64,000 nucleotides of DNA, taken from assembly GCF_015207005.2 (NCBI RefSeq), contig NZ_JADEXS020000001.1, positions 2,046,001-2,110,000 on the forward strand, written 5' to 3'. How positions within the stretch are numbered: the first letter of the stretch is position 1; each line of letters opens with the position of its first letter. Of this stretch, positions 1 through 8,241 are shown piece after piece. The notes under the pieces were generated by a model that had not been told where the DNA came from, ran no database searches, and saw only the letters and a program-made list of their open reading frames with translations. Made by a program: the position numbers and the translations under genes. This stretch comes from Desmonostoc muscorum LEGE 12446 (GTDB lineage Bacteria; Cyanobacteriota; Cyanobacteriia; Cyanobacteriales; Nostocaceae).

Positions 1-166
1 CTGTAAATTAAACGTGCGGTAGTTGACTACACCACAATTTAAGCAAAAACCCTAATAGATGCGTAATTTGGGCGATAGTCTTTTAACACCTCTTTGAGTA
101 ACAATTCAATCAGCAAAAATTGACCTCGAAGTGCATCCTGTGTATCTTCCGATAAAATAAGAACTC

Positions 167-1315
167 ATGATCCAAAGCGTAAATCCCGTCCCTGCTTTTG
201 ATATCAAGCAACAATACACCAGCATCGAAGCAGAAGTAAGTGCAGCCGTTTTAGAAGTTCTAGCTTCTGGCCGTTATATCGGTGGTCCCTTAGTCGAAGG
301 CTTTGAGCAACAGTTTGCCACCTATCATGGTGTTAATCAATGTATAGCTTGTAATTCCGGTACTGATGCGCTCTATTTAGCTCTACGAGTCTTGGGAATT
401 GGTGCAGGCGATGAAGTGATTACAACGCCTTTCACTTTTATCGCTACTGCTGAAGTGATTAGCGCCGTGGGTGCCAAGCCTGTTTTCGTTGATATTGATG
501 CTACCACGTTTAACTTAGATGTAGAGCAAATAGCAGCGGCAATTACACCAAAAACCAAAGCGATTATCCCGGTTCACCTATTTGGGCAACCAGTGGATAT
601 GACATCATTGATGGCGATCGCACTTGCTCACAACTTGTCAGTCATTGAAGATTGCGCTCAATCTACAGGCGCAATTTGGGCTGATCAAAAAGTCGGAAGC
701 ATTGGACATATTGGTTGCTTTAGTTTCTACCCTACCAAAAATCTTGGTGGTTGCGGTGATGGCGGAGCAATCACAACTAACGATCCAGCGATCGCCACAA
801 AACTGCGAATCCTACGGGATCATGGAAGTAAAATTCGATATTTGCACGAAGAAATAGGTGTAAATAGCCGCTTGGATGCTCTACAAGCGGCTATTTTGCA
901 AATTAAACTGCGTTATTTAGATATTTGGAATGAACGGCGCCGAGAAATTGCCAATTATTACTATCAATTCCTGAGTCAAATTCCCGGAATTGTCCCGCCC
1001 CAAGAATTACCTGAGGGTATTGGGGTATGGAACCAATACACTATTCGCATATCAGGCGAACAACGAAATGGTGCCAGCGCCAAATATCGAGATTGGGTGC
1101 GTACTCAATTGCAAGAGCAAGGTGTCAGCTCAATGGTTTATTACCCCTACCCTTTACACTTGCAGCCAGTTTATCAAAGCCTGGGCTATCAAATTGGTGA
1201 CTTCCCATTGGCAGAACAAGCCTGCCACGAAGTCATATCCCTACCTATGTTCCCAGAACTGACACAAAAACAGCAAGATCAGGTGATTTATGCGCTGAAA
1301 GATTGTTTGAAGTGA
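167..1315 (+). CDS. DegT/DnrJ/EryC1/StrS-family PLP aminotransferase
   Basis: A 382-residue protein of the sugar aminotransferase family, which uses PLP to transaminate nucleotide-linked keto-sugars for surface polysaccharide or glycan synthesis. Family landmarks are visible: the cofactor-binding segment ACNSGTDALYLALR near residues 61-74, EDCAQSTGA around 161-169 (aspartate that contacts the pyridine nitrogen) and FYPTKNLGGCGDGGA around 187-201, where Lys191 is the expected Schiff-base lysine. Length is normal for the family, and the start at ATG 167 gives the usual N-terminus (PAFDIKQQY). No other sugar-nucleotide gene is adjacent; it is convergent with the ycf23-like gene and separated from it by a low-complexity spacer. 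The exact sugar substrate cannot be told from sequence. Confidence 0.93.
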   Translation: MIQSVNPVPAFDIKQQYTSIEAEVSAAVLEVLASGRYIGGPLVEGFEQQFATYHGVNQCIACNSGTDALYLALRVLGIGAGDEVITTPFTFIATAEVISAVGAKPVFVDIDATTFNLDVEQIAAAITPKTKAIIPVHLFGQPVDMTSLMAIALAHNLSVIEDCAQSTGAIWADQKVGSIGHIGCFSFYPTKNLGGCGDGGAITTNDPAIATKLRILRDHGSKIRYLHEEIGVNSRLDALQAAILQIKLRYLDIWNERRREIANYYYQFLSQIPGIVPPQELPEGIGVWNQYTIRISGEQRNGASAKYRDWVRTQLQEQGVSSMVYYPYPLHLQPVYQSLGYQIGDFPLAEQACHEVISLPMFPELTQKQQDQVIYALKDCLK

Positions 1316-1317
1316 GG

Positions 1318-1497
1318 GGAGTGGGGAGTGGGGAGTGGGGAGTAGGGGGATGAGGGGGATAAGGGGGATGAGGGAGATGAGGGGGATGAGGGAGATGAGG
1401 GGGATGAGGGAGACAAGAGGACAAGGAGAATAACTTCTCACTCCTCACTCCTCACTCCTCACTCCTCACTCCCCACTCCCTACTCCCTACTCCCTAT
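1318..1497. repeat. Low-complexity 7-9 nt tandem repeats between convergent genes
   Basis: The spacer is made of G-rich units (GGGGAGT, then GGGGGATGAGGGAGATGA-like units) followed by C-rich CTCCTCA/CTCCCTA units, so the left and right halves are partly complementary. This is the kind of short tandemly repeated sequence common in Nostoc intergenic DNA. Long open frames across it are repeat artefacts. It might also fold as a large hairpin between the two convergent transcripts. Confidence 0.8.
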
Positions 1498-2240
1498 TTC
1501 TCACTCAACACTCTTGCAGTTGCCAACGCTTCCACCAAACCACGCACAGCGGCAATCATTGCGACTTCGCTATTGAGTTGGTTGATGGCGGAACCAACAC
1601 CAACACCAGCAGCACCAGCAGCGATCGCTAATGGTGCGGTAACGCTAGAAATGCCTGAAGCACACAATACCGGTACTGTCACTGCACGAGAAATCTCAAA
1701 AGCTGCTGCCAAGGTGGGGGCGGCTTTTTCAATTAATCCTAAAGTTCCAGGGTGAACTGGATTACTGCTAGTACCGCCTTCGGTTTGGATAATGTCCGCT
1801 CCAGCTTTCACCAGTTCCTCTGCTAGTTGTACCTGTTGATCTAGTTCCAGGATGTGGGGAACGGTGACAGATAAGGTAATTTCTGGGAGGAGAGCGCGGG
1901 TTTGCTTAGTCAAGGCTAGAACTTCCAAAGCCTCGAAACGGCGTCCTTGAGCATAGAAAGAATCAAAATTCCCGATTTCAATTAAATCGGCACCAGCTGC
2001 CACAGCTTGTACAAATTTCTCTGGTTCTACTGCTGACACACAAACTGGCAAATTTGTCAAACTCTTAGCTAACTCCACTAAGGTGCGATCGGCGGCGATA
2101 TCAACAAAAGTAGCACCGCCAAATTCAGCAGCTTTGACAGTAGCGGCGACGCTAGCGGCATCGAAATTATTTAAGCCGCTGATCACTTTCAGAACGCGGC
2201 GGTTAGTAAATGCACGTTGGAGTGTGGAATGCATCGTCAT
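1494..2240 (-). CDS. ycf23: Ycf23/DUF561 family protein
   Basis: A 248-residue protein of the Ycf23 (DUF561) family, conserved in cyanobacteria and encoded in some algal plastids. The sequence has a TIM-barrel-like pattern: alternating strands and helices, IIQTEGGTSS near residue 150 and a glycine-rich phosphate-binding-like end, PVLCASGISSVTAP then AGAAGVGVGSAIN (about 190-220). This resembles phosphate-binding barrels, but no reaction is established for the family. The start at ATG 2240 (MTMHSTLQRAF) fits the family; the second ATG two codons on is equally possible. It stands alone and is convergent with the aminotransferase gene. I am confident of the family but cannot assign a function. 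Confidence 0.85.
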   Translation of the reverse strand: MTMHSTLQRAFTNRRVLKVISGLNNFDAASVAATVKAAEFGGATFVDIAADRTLVELAKSLTNLPVCVSAVEPEKFVQAVAAGADLIEIGNFDSFYAQGRRFEALEVLALTKQTRALLPEITLSVTVPHILELDQQVQLAEELVKAGADIIQTEGGTSSNPVHPGTLGLIEKAAPTLAAAFEISRAVTVPVLCASGISSVTAPLAIAAGAAGVGVGSAINQLNSEVAMIAAVRGLVEALATARVLSEK

Positions 2241-2567
2241 AGTTGGGCTTTGAAGCTACGAAAATTAGGTATATTCTACCGTCCCTTAGTCGATCGGGGA
2301 CTAAATCACTACGGCTGTTGTCAAATCTTGATAGTTTTATCCTACCTGCGACTAACCAAAGGTTGCCATCTGCACTCAAAGCGATCGCCTAAAGTTCGAC
2401 TGAATGTCTAATAAAAATTACGAATTAGGTTAGCGTTCGCGCCGCGTCTCGTAGAGAAGCGGGGCTTAGCCCATTACGAATTACAAATTACAAATTACGA
2501 ATTACGAATTACGAATTACGAATTATTTAAACATCGGTTCCGTTTTCCCTTCTTTTTCAACACTATC
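2241..2567. other. Intergenic region with 8-nt ATTACGAA tandem repeats
   Basis: No gene is seen. Positions about 2428-2472 hold a small dispersed palindromic element (GCGTTCGCGCC ... GAAGCGGGGCTTAGCCC). Positions 2473-2525 are an imperfect tandem array of ATTACGAA/ATTACAAA octamers. Such arrays are common noncoding elements in Nostocales. Confidence 0.7.
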
Positions 2568-3110
2568 TTAGTCAAACTCTGGAGGCCATAAATCTACAAT
2601 TGGTACTTCCCATCCTGGAAGCAATTCGGGAACTGTTAAAATATCGCCATCACGAAGTATTATTGCCTCTTGTCCAAAGTTGTAAACTTCAACAATCCGC
2701 TCATCTGGATTGAGCAAAATTCCTACCTTAGTTCCCAAACTCAGAAATTCTCGAATCTTGGCTCTGAGATCCTCTAAATTATCACTAGGGGACTTCACCT
2801 CTACAGTCAAATCGGGAGCTAATTGAGCAAAAGACTTGGGACTCCGACGCAAGCGCTCAGCTAAAACAAATGAGGCGTCGGGCGCACGCAAATCTGAATT
2901 TGGCAATCTGAAACCAGCGCTAGAAGCTGCTGTTCTTCCTAGTTTGCGCGGTCTAACCCAGTTACGTAACTGGGCTACCATTTCAGCTGCGACTTCATCT
3001 GATTCGTATCCTGATGGACTCATAACAATAATATTACCCTTGACTAGTTCCATGCGATAGTCGGGATGCTGTTGCTGCATTTTTTCCAAGTCTTCAAGCG
3101 TCAGAGACAT
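2568..3110 (-). CDS. Uma2-family (DUF820) putative endonuclease
   Basis: A 180-residue Uma2 protein, a PD-(D/E)XK-like fold that is greatly expanded in cyanobacteria. Visible landmarks: N-terminal MSLTLEDLEKMQQQHPDYRMELVKGNIIVMSPSG, with the substrate-facing E/G/MSP pattern (residues 1-34), then LRAPDASFVL (PD motif, about 73-82) and LTVEVKSPSDN (E-x-K motif, about 98-109). All catalytic-type residues are present, so the protein is probably folded and intact. Biological role is unproven for most members; links to mobile elements and repair have been proposed. It lies alone; GCGATCGC sites flank its 5' end. A second, more diverged Uma2 gene lies near 43 kb. Confidence 0.88.
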   Translation of the reverse strand: MSLTLEDLEKMQQQHPDYRMELVKGNIIVMSPSGYESDEVAAEMVAQLRNWVRPRKLGRTAASSAGFRLPNSDLRAPDASFVLAERLRRSPKSFAQLAPDLTVEVKSPSDNLEDLRAKIREFLSLGTKVGILLNPDERIVEVYNFGQEAIILRDGDILTVPELLPGWEVPIVDLWPPEFD

Positions 3111-3263
3111 AAAACCTCTCTAGGAGCGATCGCTTTATTTTGCCTAAAATTACTATATCGTAATACTTATAGACCTCTCCAGGAGCGATCGCCCCATAAA
3201 GTTACTCTAGTTGATGATGATATTGCAGAAAATGCTTCTTCTGCAATGTCAGAAGCATCTTCT

Positions 3264-3292
3264 TTGCTACCAGAATATGAGTCCTGTATAAT
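3264..3292 (+). promoter_or_regulatory. Sigma-70-type promoter upstream of the 3317 gene
   Basis: TTGCTA at 3264-3269 and TATAAT at 3287-3292 are separated by 17 nt, an almost ideal -35/-10 pair. The expected transcription start is near 3299, about 18 nt before the ATG at 3317, giving a very short leader with GAGG (3305-3308) as a possible ribosome site. Two mutually exclusive small hairpins lie just upstream (3223-3258). Confidence 0.5.
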
Positions 3293-3316
3293 CAGTCTAT
3301 TTACGAGGCAAACTCT

Positions 3317-4021
3317 ATGGCAATGGTTTTAGATAAAGTAGTTCCTTTTGGCAGGTCAATGGATGAATATATAAAAATCTTCAATTTAACAAACGCGGAT
3401 TTAAATAAAAGAATTATTGGGGTTGGTGATGGTCCCGCAAGCTTTAATGCTGAAATGACACGTCAGGGTAAAAGTGTAGTTTCTGTAGACCCACTGTACC
3501 AATTTTCCGGTGATGAAATATTGCAAAGATTTAATGACGTGGTAGATAATATTATTCACCAAGTCAAGGCTACACCCAACGATTGGGTATGGAGCTATCA
3601 TAAATCTCCAGATAACTTACGACACAATCGAGTGAAAGTAATTGAAGAATTCATATCTGATTATGATAATGGCAAAAAGACCAACAGATACATATTTGGT
3701 GAATTGCCAAACTTGGTATATCGTCATCAAGAATTTGACATAGCTCTTTGTTCACACTTATTGTTTTTATATTCAGACCATCTGGATTATGATTTTCACT
3801 TAAATTCCGTGGGCGAAATGCTGCGTATCGCTGAAGAAATCAGAATATTTCCCCTAATAACTTTAATGTCAAAGCCTTCGCAACATTTAGATAAAATAAT
3901 TAAATATTACACTGCAAAAGGTTACAACATAAATATTGAACAAGTGGAATATGAACTCCAACCGGGTGGAAATCAGATGTTGAAGATAACCAAAGATGCG
4001 AATAGAATTCAGAATATGTAA
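3317..4021 (+). CDS. SAM-dependent methyltransferase-like protein, unassigned
   Basis: A 234-residue protein. Residues around 33-58 (IIGVGDGPASFNAEM then VVSVDPLYQF) have the layout of a class I methyltransferase SAM-binding loop followed by the acidic end of strand 2. FDIALCSHLLFLYSDHLDY near 140-158 matches the strand-4 region of such enzymes, and the late segment LQPGGNQMLKI (about 215-226) resembles the end of the fold. I infer a methyltransferase-like protein; the substrate is unknown, and the first glycine loop is less classical (G-V-G-D-G-P). Base composition is AT-richer than its neighbours, which is compatible with transfer. ATG 3317 or 3323 are both possible starts. Confidence 0.7.
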   Translation: MAMVLDKVVPFGRSMDEYIKIFNLTNADLNKRIIGVGDGPASFNAEMTRQGKSVVSVDPLYQFSGDEILQRFNDVVDNIIHQVKATPNDWVWSYHKSPDNLRHNRVKVIEEFISDYDNGKKTNRYIFGELPNLVYRHQEFDIALCSHLLFLYSDHLDYDFHLNSVGEMLRIAEEIRIFPLITLMSKPSQHLDKIIKYYTAKGYNINIEQVEYELQPGGNQMLKITKDANRIQNM

Positions 4022-4185
4022 ACACTATAACCATAAAGACATAGAATTTTAATAAAAAACAATATTTAAACTTTGTTTCGCCCCCGATTAGGCTTGGTTT
4101 TAAACCAATATTCATCAAAGAATCGGACTCAAATTCATTCTGAATTCTGACTCCTGAGTTCTGAATTCTTCTTAATAAAGATACA

Positions 4186-5139
4186 ATGGCATTCAGTGTT
4201 AGTACTCTTTTTCACCCTATGCTGCCAGTCATCTATTCCGACGAATTTTTAGATCATAAGACTGGAAAATACCATCCGGAAAAACCAGAACGGTTGACGG
4301 CGATCGCTAACGCCCTCAAAGCAGCTACTTTTGCAGATAAAATTGCATGGCGATCGCCCACACCAGCACCAGAACAGCCACAGTTGATGTCTTTGTTAGT
4401 TAAGGCTCACAGCCCAGCCTACATCAAAAAACTCTCTTTAATCGCTTCTAGTGGTGGCGGCCCTTTGGATGGAGATACACCAGTTTCGCCACGCAGTTAT
4501 GATGTGGCATTATTGGCCGTGAGTGCTTGGTTAGATGGAGTTGAGGCTGTATTAAAATCCGGTAATCCGGCTTTTGTACTGGCGCGTCCACCAGGACACC
4601 ACGCTGAAAGTGATGCGGGTATGGGCTTTTGCCTATTTTCTAACGCTGCCATCGCCGCTTTTTTTGCCCTAGAACAACCCGGAATTAACCGCGTTGCCAT
4701 CCTCGATTGGGATGTGCATCACGGTAATGGTACTCAGGCGATCGTCGAAACTCATCCGCAAATTGCCTACTGTTCCCTACATCAGTATCCGTGCTATCCC
4801 GGTACTGGCAGAGCAACAGAACGCGGCTTTTATAATAATGTCTTGAATTTACCAGTACCCCCCGGTAGCGATATTACAGTCTATCAGCCGTTATTTGAAA
4901 ACAAGGTAGTACCGTTTTTAACTAGCTTTAATCCGGATTTACTGATTGTCAGTGCTGGTTATGATGCCAATGCGGCAGATCCTTTGGCAAGTATCAACTT
5001 GGAATCAGAAGATTATGGTTTGTTTACCGATTATTGTCTGGGGCTAACTCGTAAAATTCTCTTTGGCTTGGAAGGTGGCTACGATTTTGATGCACTTTCT
5101 CAATCGGTTCTAGCGACCATTGAACGTTGTTTACTTTAG
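4186..5139 (+). CDS. Histone deacetylase/AcuC-AphA family zinc hydrolase
   Basis: A 317-residue member of the arginase/deacetylase superfamily, bacterial histone-deacetylase-like branch. These enzymes remove acetyl or other acyl groups from amines or proteins. Visible active-site motifs: RPPGHHAESDAGMGFC (residues 134-149, the two histidines), ILDWDVHHGNGTQ (172-184, Asp176 and His178 as zinc ligands), SAGYDANAADPL (256-267, Asp260 as third ligand) and LEGGYD near 300, containing the catalytic glycine-tyrosine segment. All required residues are present, so an active enzyme is likely. ATG 4219 (MLPVIYSDEF) is an alternative start nearer the conserved region. The substrate cannot be predicted; small acetylated amines are typical for bacterial members. 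Confidence 0.93.
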   Translation: MAFSVSTLFHPMLPVIYSDEFLDHKTGKYHPEKPERLTAIANALKAATFADKIAWRSPTPAPEQPQLMSLLVKAHSPAYIKKLSLIASSGGGPLDGDTPVSPRSYDVALLAVSAWLDGVEAVLKSGNPAFVLARPPGHHAESDAGMGFCLFSNAAIAAFFALEQPGINRVAILDWDVHHGNGTQAIVETHPQIAYCSLHQYPCYPGTGRATERGFYNNVLNLPVPPGSDITVYQPLFENKVVPFLTSFNPDLLIVSAGYDANAADPLASINLESEDYGLFTDYCLGLTRKILFGLEGGYDFDALSQSVLATIERCLL

Positions 5140-5715
5140 GCTGCCTAAAAAATTGCAACATTTCTTTACATTTATCAGGGGCGTTCGCGTAGCCTGCCGG
5201 AGGCAATCGCCCATCAACAGCTTTTATCGGTCTGGGAAAAAATAACGTCTTATTATTTGAAACTTTTTTAGAGCTTTCTTTTTTCTCAGTATAAACTTGG
5301 GAGCATTGATTGTTCGGCTTTTGTATATGCACTGAGATAGATGCACATGACTAGTAATCTTATCAGTAAATTCTCTAGAATATTTTTTTGGAATTTCACA
5401 AAATAGCCTCTAAAAATAAGCTTTTTGTCGATATTTAGTTTATTTACTACTTGTAACTGAATTAACGAATTTCAGAATAATGTTTACGTAAGTTTCAGGT
5501 GTCACAACTTTTGTTTGAATTTCCGCCTCAGTAATTTCTTTTACAAGTTATCCCTAAAGTTCATCAAATCTTCAGAAATAAAAAGTTTGAGCAGTGTTCT
5601 GAAAGAGCTAAAGTTTTGTTAAGATGCAATTGCTAGCACTTTTTGAGCGAAATTCACCTATCACTATGTGGAGAAATAAAAAGTACTAGCGGCACAAAGT
5701 TTAGAGGGTGAAGCA
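5140..5715. other. Intergenic region, no confident gene
   Basis: About 575 nt without a clear gene. A small dispersed palindrome lies near 5178-5212 (GGGGCGTTCGCGTAGCC, then GGAGGCAATCGCCC). On the minus strand, 5440-5544 reads open for 35 codons with coding-like composition but has no start codon; see findings. Sequence close to 5700 supplies the ribosome site of the following small gene. Confidence 0.5.
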
Positions 5716-5853
5716 ATGACCACCTACATTTTTTTCGACGAAGCCCTGCGAATGCTGACCAACGCTTTTTTGCTATCAGCAATACTGTTAATAGCAGCTT
5801 CAGGTATAGGTTTGGCAGTAATTGAAACAATAGAAAAGACAGGAGAACGTTAA
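5716..5853 (+). CDS. Small single-span membrane protein (45 aa)
   Basis: A short gene starting with ATG at 5716 and ending with TAA at 5851-5853. The peptide begins MTTYIFFDEALRML, continues as a hydrophobic helix (about residues 16-38, NAFLLSAILLIAASGIGLAV) and ends in a charged tail ETIEKTGER. GAGG at 5704-5707 gives a ribosome site 8 nt before the ATG. It lies about 180 nt upstream of the TerB-family gene on the same strand, so the two may be co-transcribed. No family is recognised. Evidence for coding is the Shine-Dalgarno site, the neat membrane span and the charged cytoplasmic tail. A longer minus-strand frame over the same bases has no comparable features and is rejected. Confidence 0.55.
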   Translation: MTTYIFFDEALRMLTNAFLLSAILLIAASGIGLAVIETIEKTGER

Positions 5854-6030
5854 GTTCACGGTTAGCAGTGTACTTATTGTCAAAAACCATTGGGTACAAG
5901 TGTTCGCCGTGAAACAATCCTGGGAACACTAAACTATAAAAGTCTCACAGCGTTGCAGTCTCACCTGTAAGTCCAGCAAATACACAGGTAACTGTATCGC
6001 TATTGAGACCTTAACCAAGGAGCTACTACA

Positions 6031-6474
6031 ATGGGTCTACTCGATGCTGTGTTGGTTACAGAAAGTCAAACCCAACCAGTACTAAATTCAGCGGAAGCTT
6101 TTGCTGTTATAGTCTTGACGGCAACAGCCCCAGACGGTTACCTTTCCGTTGAGCAAGCAAATTCTATCACTTGTGTGCTATCTCGGACGAAACTTTTTAA
6201 AAGTTATCCCCAGCAAATGATCAAGAGCATGTTTGATCAAATATTATCTATTTTCCAGGGGGATCATTTTAATACTTTATTTAATGTCGCAAAAGATTCT
6301 CTATCTCAAGACTTGCGCGAAGCAGCCTTTGCAGTAGCCACAGATTTGGTCTTGGCTGAAGGCATAGTAGCTGAAGAAGAAAAAAACTTCTTAAATGATT
6401 TATATCAAGCTTTAGGCGTTTCCAGTGAGATAGCAATACAAATTATGCAAGTAATCTTGATTAAAAACCGGTGA
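6031..6474 (+). CDS. TerB-like (tellurite resistance B / COG3793) protein
   Basis: A 147-residue all-helical protein resembling the TerB family, which binds metal ions and occurs in stress-response systems. The acidic pattern at the start of each helical repeat is visible: LTATAPDGYLSVEQANSI (residues about 29-46) and ATDLVLAEGIVAEEEKNFLNDLYQALGV (about 109-136), the classic D-G-x-(I/L)-x-x-x-E type signature. A strong ribosome site, AGGAG, sits 8 nt before ATG 6031. It may be co-expressed with the small membrane peptide upstream. No other ter genes (terC, terD, terZ) are seen nearby, so a classical tellurite operon is not supported. Role is probably membrane-associated stress sensing, by inference. 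Confidence 0.82.
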   Translation: MGLLDAVLVTESQTQPVLNSAEAFAVIVLTATAPDGYLSVEQANSITCVLSRTKLFKSYPQQMIKSMFDQILSIFQGDHFNTLFNVAKDSLSQDLREAAFAVATDLVLAEGIVAEEEKNFLNDLYQALGVSSEIAIQIMQVILIKNR

Positions 6475-6665
6475 TAGGGTAGTAGAAAATATACCTCATT
6501 TAAACTATATAAATAGCCGATAAACAAAGTCTGTCAAATTTAATTAGGTGAAAAGATGCCTTACACCATAAGGGAAGGGTCAATAGATAACTAATTTTTC
6601 CCTATTGCCTCTTGCCTATTGCCTATATTAGAAAAATCCGTCAGATTCACAAATTGGTTGTTAGT

Positions 6666-7085
6666 TTAAGCGATATTATTTAACAACCGATCGCAAATTA
6701 TTTTGAGATGCTCTTGAGTCTTAATTGGATCTCGTGGTATTGGTAATTCGGTATTAGGCCAGTTAGGTAAATCATTGCAGGGACACAACAAAGGTGGCAT
6801 CCCAATGTTTCGCGCAGCTACTGGCATTGTGCAGCGACAGCAAGGCAGCATATCCCATGCCGATGTCAACAGTTCGGCAATGGTTTCCTGTGTACCTTCC
6901 AAATAACAGTCACCAGAATCTGGGGAGAGAATTTTTTCCCAGCACTCTTCAAATTCTTCGCTATAGCGATCGCCATCTAACACCCGTTGAGGCAAAAAGC
7001 TTGCCTGACTGTTGCCCACGATCACTTTTTTACCCAACTGAAACCAGTAGGCAAGATATGCTTTAACTTCTTGTTTGGTAGCCAT
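6666..7085 (-). CDS. Conserved unknown protein with a Cys-rich motif
   Basis: A 139-residue soluble protein that I do not recognise as a named family. The first 80 residues are helical and acidic. The centre contains C-C-R-C at residues 82-85 and C-P-C at 101-103 (LPCCRCTMP ... PLLCPCNDLPNW), a spacing that could bind zinc or another metal; Cys48 and Cys60 are further candidates. The C-terminus is again helical. It lies 57 nt downstream of cobU on the same strand and may be its operon partner. Start at ATG 7085 (MATKQEVKAYL). The composition and the compact fit between genes support a real gene; function is unknown. Confidence 0.65.
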   Translation of the reverse strand: MATKQEVKAYLAYWFQLGKKVIVGNSQASFLPQRVLDGDRYSEEFEECWEKILSPDSGDCYLEGTQETIAELLTSAWDMLPCCRCTMPVAARNIGMPPLLCPCNDLPNWPNTELPIPRDPIKTQEHLKIICDRLLNNIA

Positions 7086-7142
7086 AGCATAATTCTAGAT
7101 TTTAATTGAGGATATTTCGGAGATTGAATGTTTAATTTTGAA

Positions 7143-7691
7143 TTAAGACTTTGGCGCTGGTAATGGTGAACCAAGAAGACTGAGATTGAGAACGTGGCCG
7201 CCAGTTATTAGATAAACACTATCACACAGCGCACCCAGCTGACGTACTAAAGAACCCAGGCGATCGCGGAACGTCCTGCCAATGATATAAGCTGGCACTA
7301 CACCCCAACCCACTTCTTCTGCTACAAACAGCATATCAGCAGCCACCAGATCCACTGTCTCTAAGAACTCTGCGATAATATTTTCCCAGGTTTGGTCATC
7401 TTGTTCTAGGAAATTAGCAACCCAAGTTCCTAAAGAATCAACTAAAACACAGGTATGGGGTTTGGCATCAGCGAGGGTAGCAGACAATTCCACAGGTACA
7501 GACAGGGTAACCCAGTCTTGGGGACGACGCTTTTGGTGTTGTAAAATCCGTTTGTGCCATTCTTCATCGTCTGGGTTATCAGTAGCTGTTGCTACATAAA
7601 TAACTGCTTTCCCCGACTGTATGGCCAGAGTTTCTGCCCATTCACTTTTACCAGAACGGGCGGGGCCTGTTACTAAGATGACTTTACCCAA
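7143..7691 (-). CDS. cobU: Bifunctional adenosylcobinamide kinase/guanylyltransferase
   Basis: CobU/CobP phosphorylates adenosylcobinamide and then attaches GMP to give adenosyl-GDP-cobinamide in the late steps of coenzyme B12 synthesis. Landmarks are all present: the P-loop TGPARSGKSEWAE; the guanylylated histidine segment RILQHQKRRPQDW; VLVDSLGTWVANFL; EEVGWGVVPAY; and FRDRLGSLVRQLGALCDSVYLITGG at the end. Upstream in-frame codons run back to 7862, but that extension is translated from G-rich repeat DNA and is not credible. I choose TTG at 7691, which has AGGA six bases before it and places the protein start (LGKVILVTGP) where the family normally begins; GTG 7727 is the alternative. No other cob genes are nearby. 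Confidence 0.92.
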   Translation of the reverse strand: MGKVILVTGPARSGKSEWAETLAIQSGKAVIYVATATDNPDDEEWHKRILQHQKRRPQDWVTLSVPVELSATLADAKPHTCVLVDSLGTWVANFLEQDDQTWENIIAEFLETVDLVAADMLFVAEEVGWGVVPAYIIGRTFRDRLGSLVRQLGALCDSVYLITGGHVLNLSLLGSPLPAPKS

Positions 7692-7912
7692 AGTTATTTC
7701 CTGAGTATCTTCACAATATAGCCGCACTTGCAGTTTATCATCACAGCAGTGTCCAGTGGGGAGTGGGGAGTGGGGAGACAAGGGGATAAGGTGAAAACTT
7801 ACAACAAGTCTTTCCCCGCATCTTTGCGTCCCCGCGTCCCCGTGTCCTCTTCCTATGCCCATTATCTAAGGAATTTAACTTACAGCGTATTTCAGGTAAA
7901 TGAGGTACACGG

Positions 7913-7940
7913 GTAGGGGCGCACAGCTGTGCGCCCCTAC
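7913..7940. repeat. Perfect 28-nt palindrome (dispersed element)
   Basis: GTAGGGGCGCACAG followed immediately by its exact reverse complement. Close relatives with matching changes in both arms occur at 11839, 40036 and 47958. It lies in the noncoding region between cobU and the 8242 gene. Confidence 0.85.
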
Positions 7941-8241
7941 GATTATCTGTACCTCACCAACTTGCAATTTGCTGTAAGACTGGGCATTACTAAACGCAGT
8001 TTTTCATTTCAAAAGTAAGATTTTTGATTCTAAATAACTTTTAGGAGATAAAATTAGCACCAGCATCATTAAAAATTAATAATTACAGTAGATTTTCAGT
8101 TGGTGAAGTAGACAAACTAAGTCTGGTAGCCAGAGATAAAGCTTATTTTATTTCTGACTTTTGAGAATTCACCAATTCTGCTGTATGTTTCAAGTCGGGA
8201 TTCAAACCCCACCGATAACCGCACAGCAAACTTTAGGATAT

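Noticed and set aside
1241..1448. Minus-strand frames over the 1.3-1.45 kb spacer
   Set aside because: Their Pro/Ser/Leu repeats come from C-rich tandem DNA, and they overlap the end of the aminotransferase gene.
3066..3332. 88-codon plus-strand frame before the methyltransferase-like gene
   Set aside because: Overlaps both the Uma2 gene and the predicted promoter region, with random-like sequence.
5654..5929. 91-codon minus-strand frame over the small membrane gene
   Set aside because: No ribosome site and no recognisable features; the plus-strand 45-codon gene fits better.
7728..7862. N-terminal extension of CobU up to 7862
   Set aside because: Translated from GGGGAGT-type repeats; the family starts close to the P-loop, and TTG 7691 has a ribosome site.
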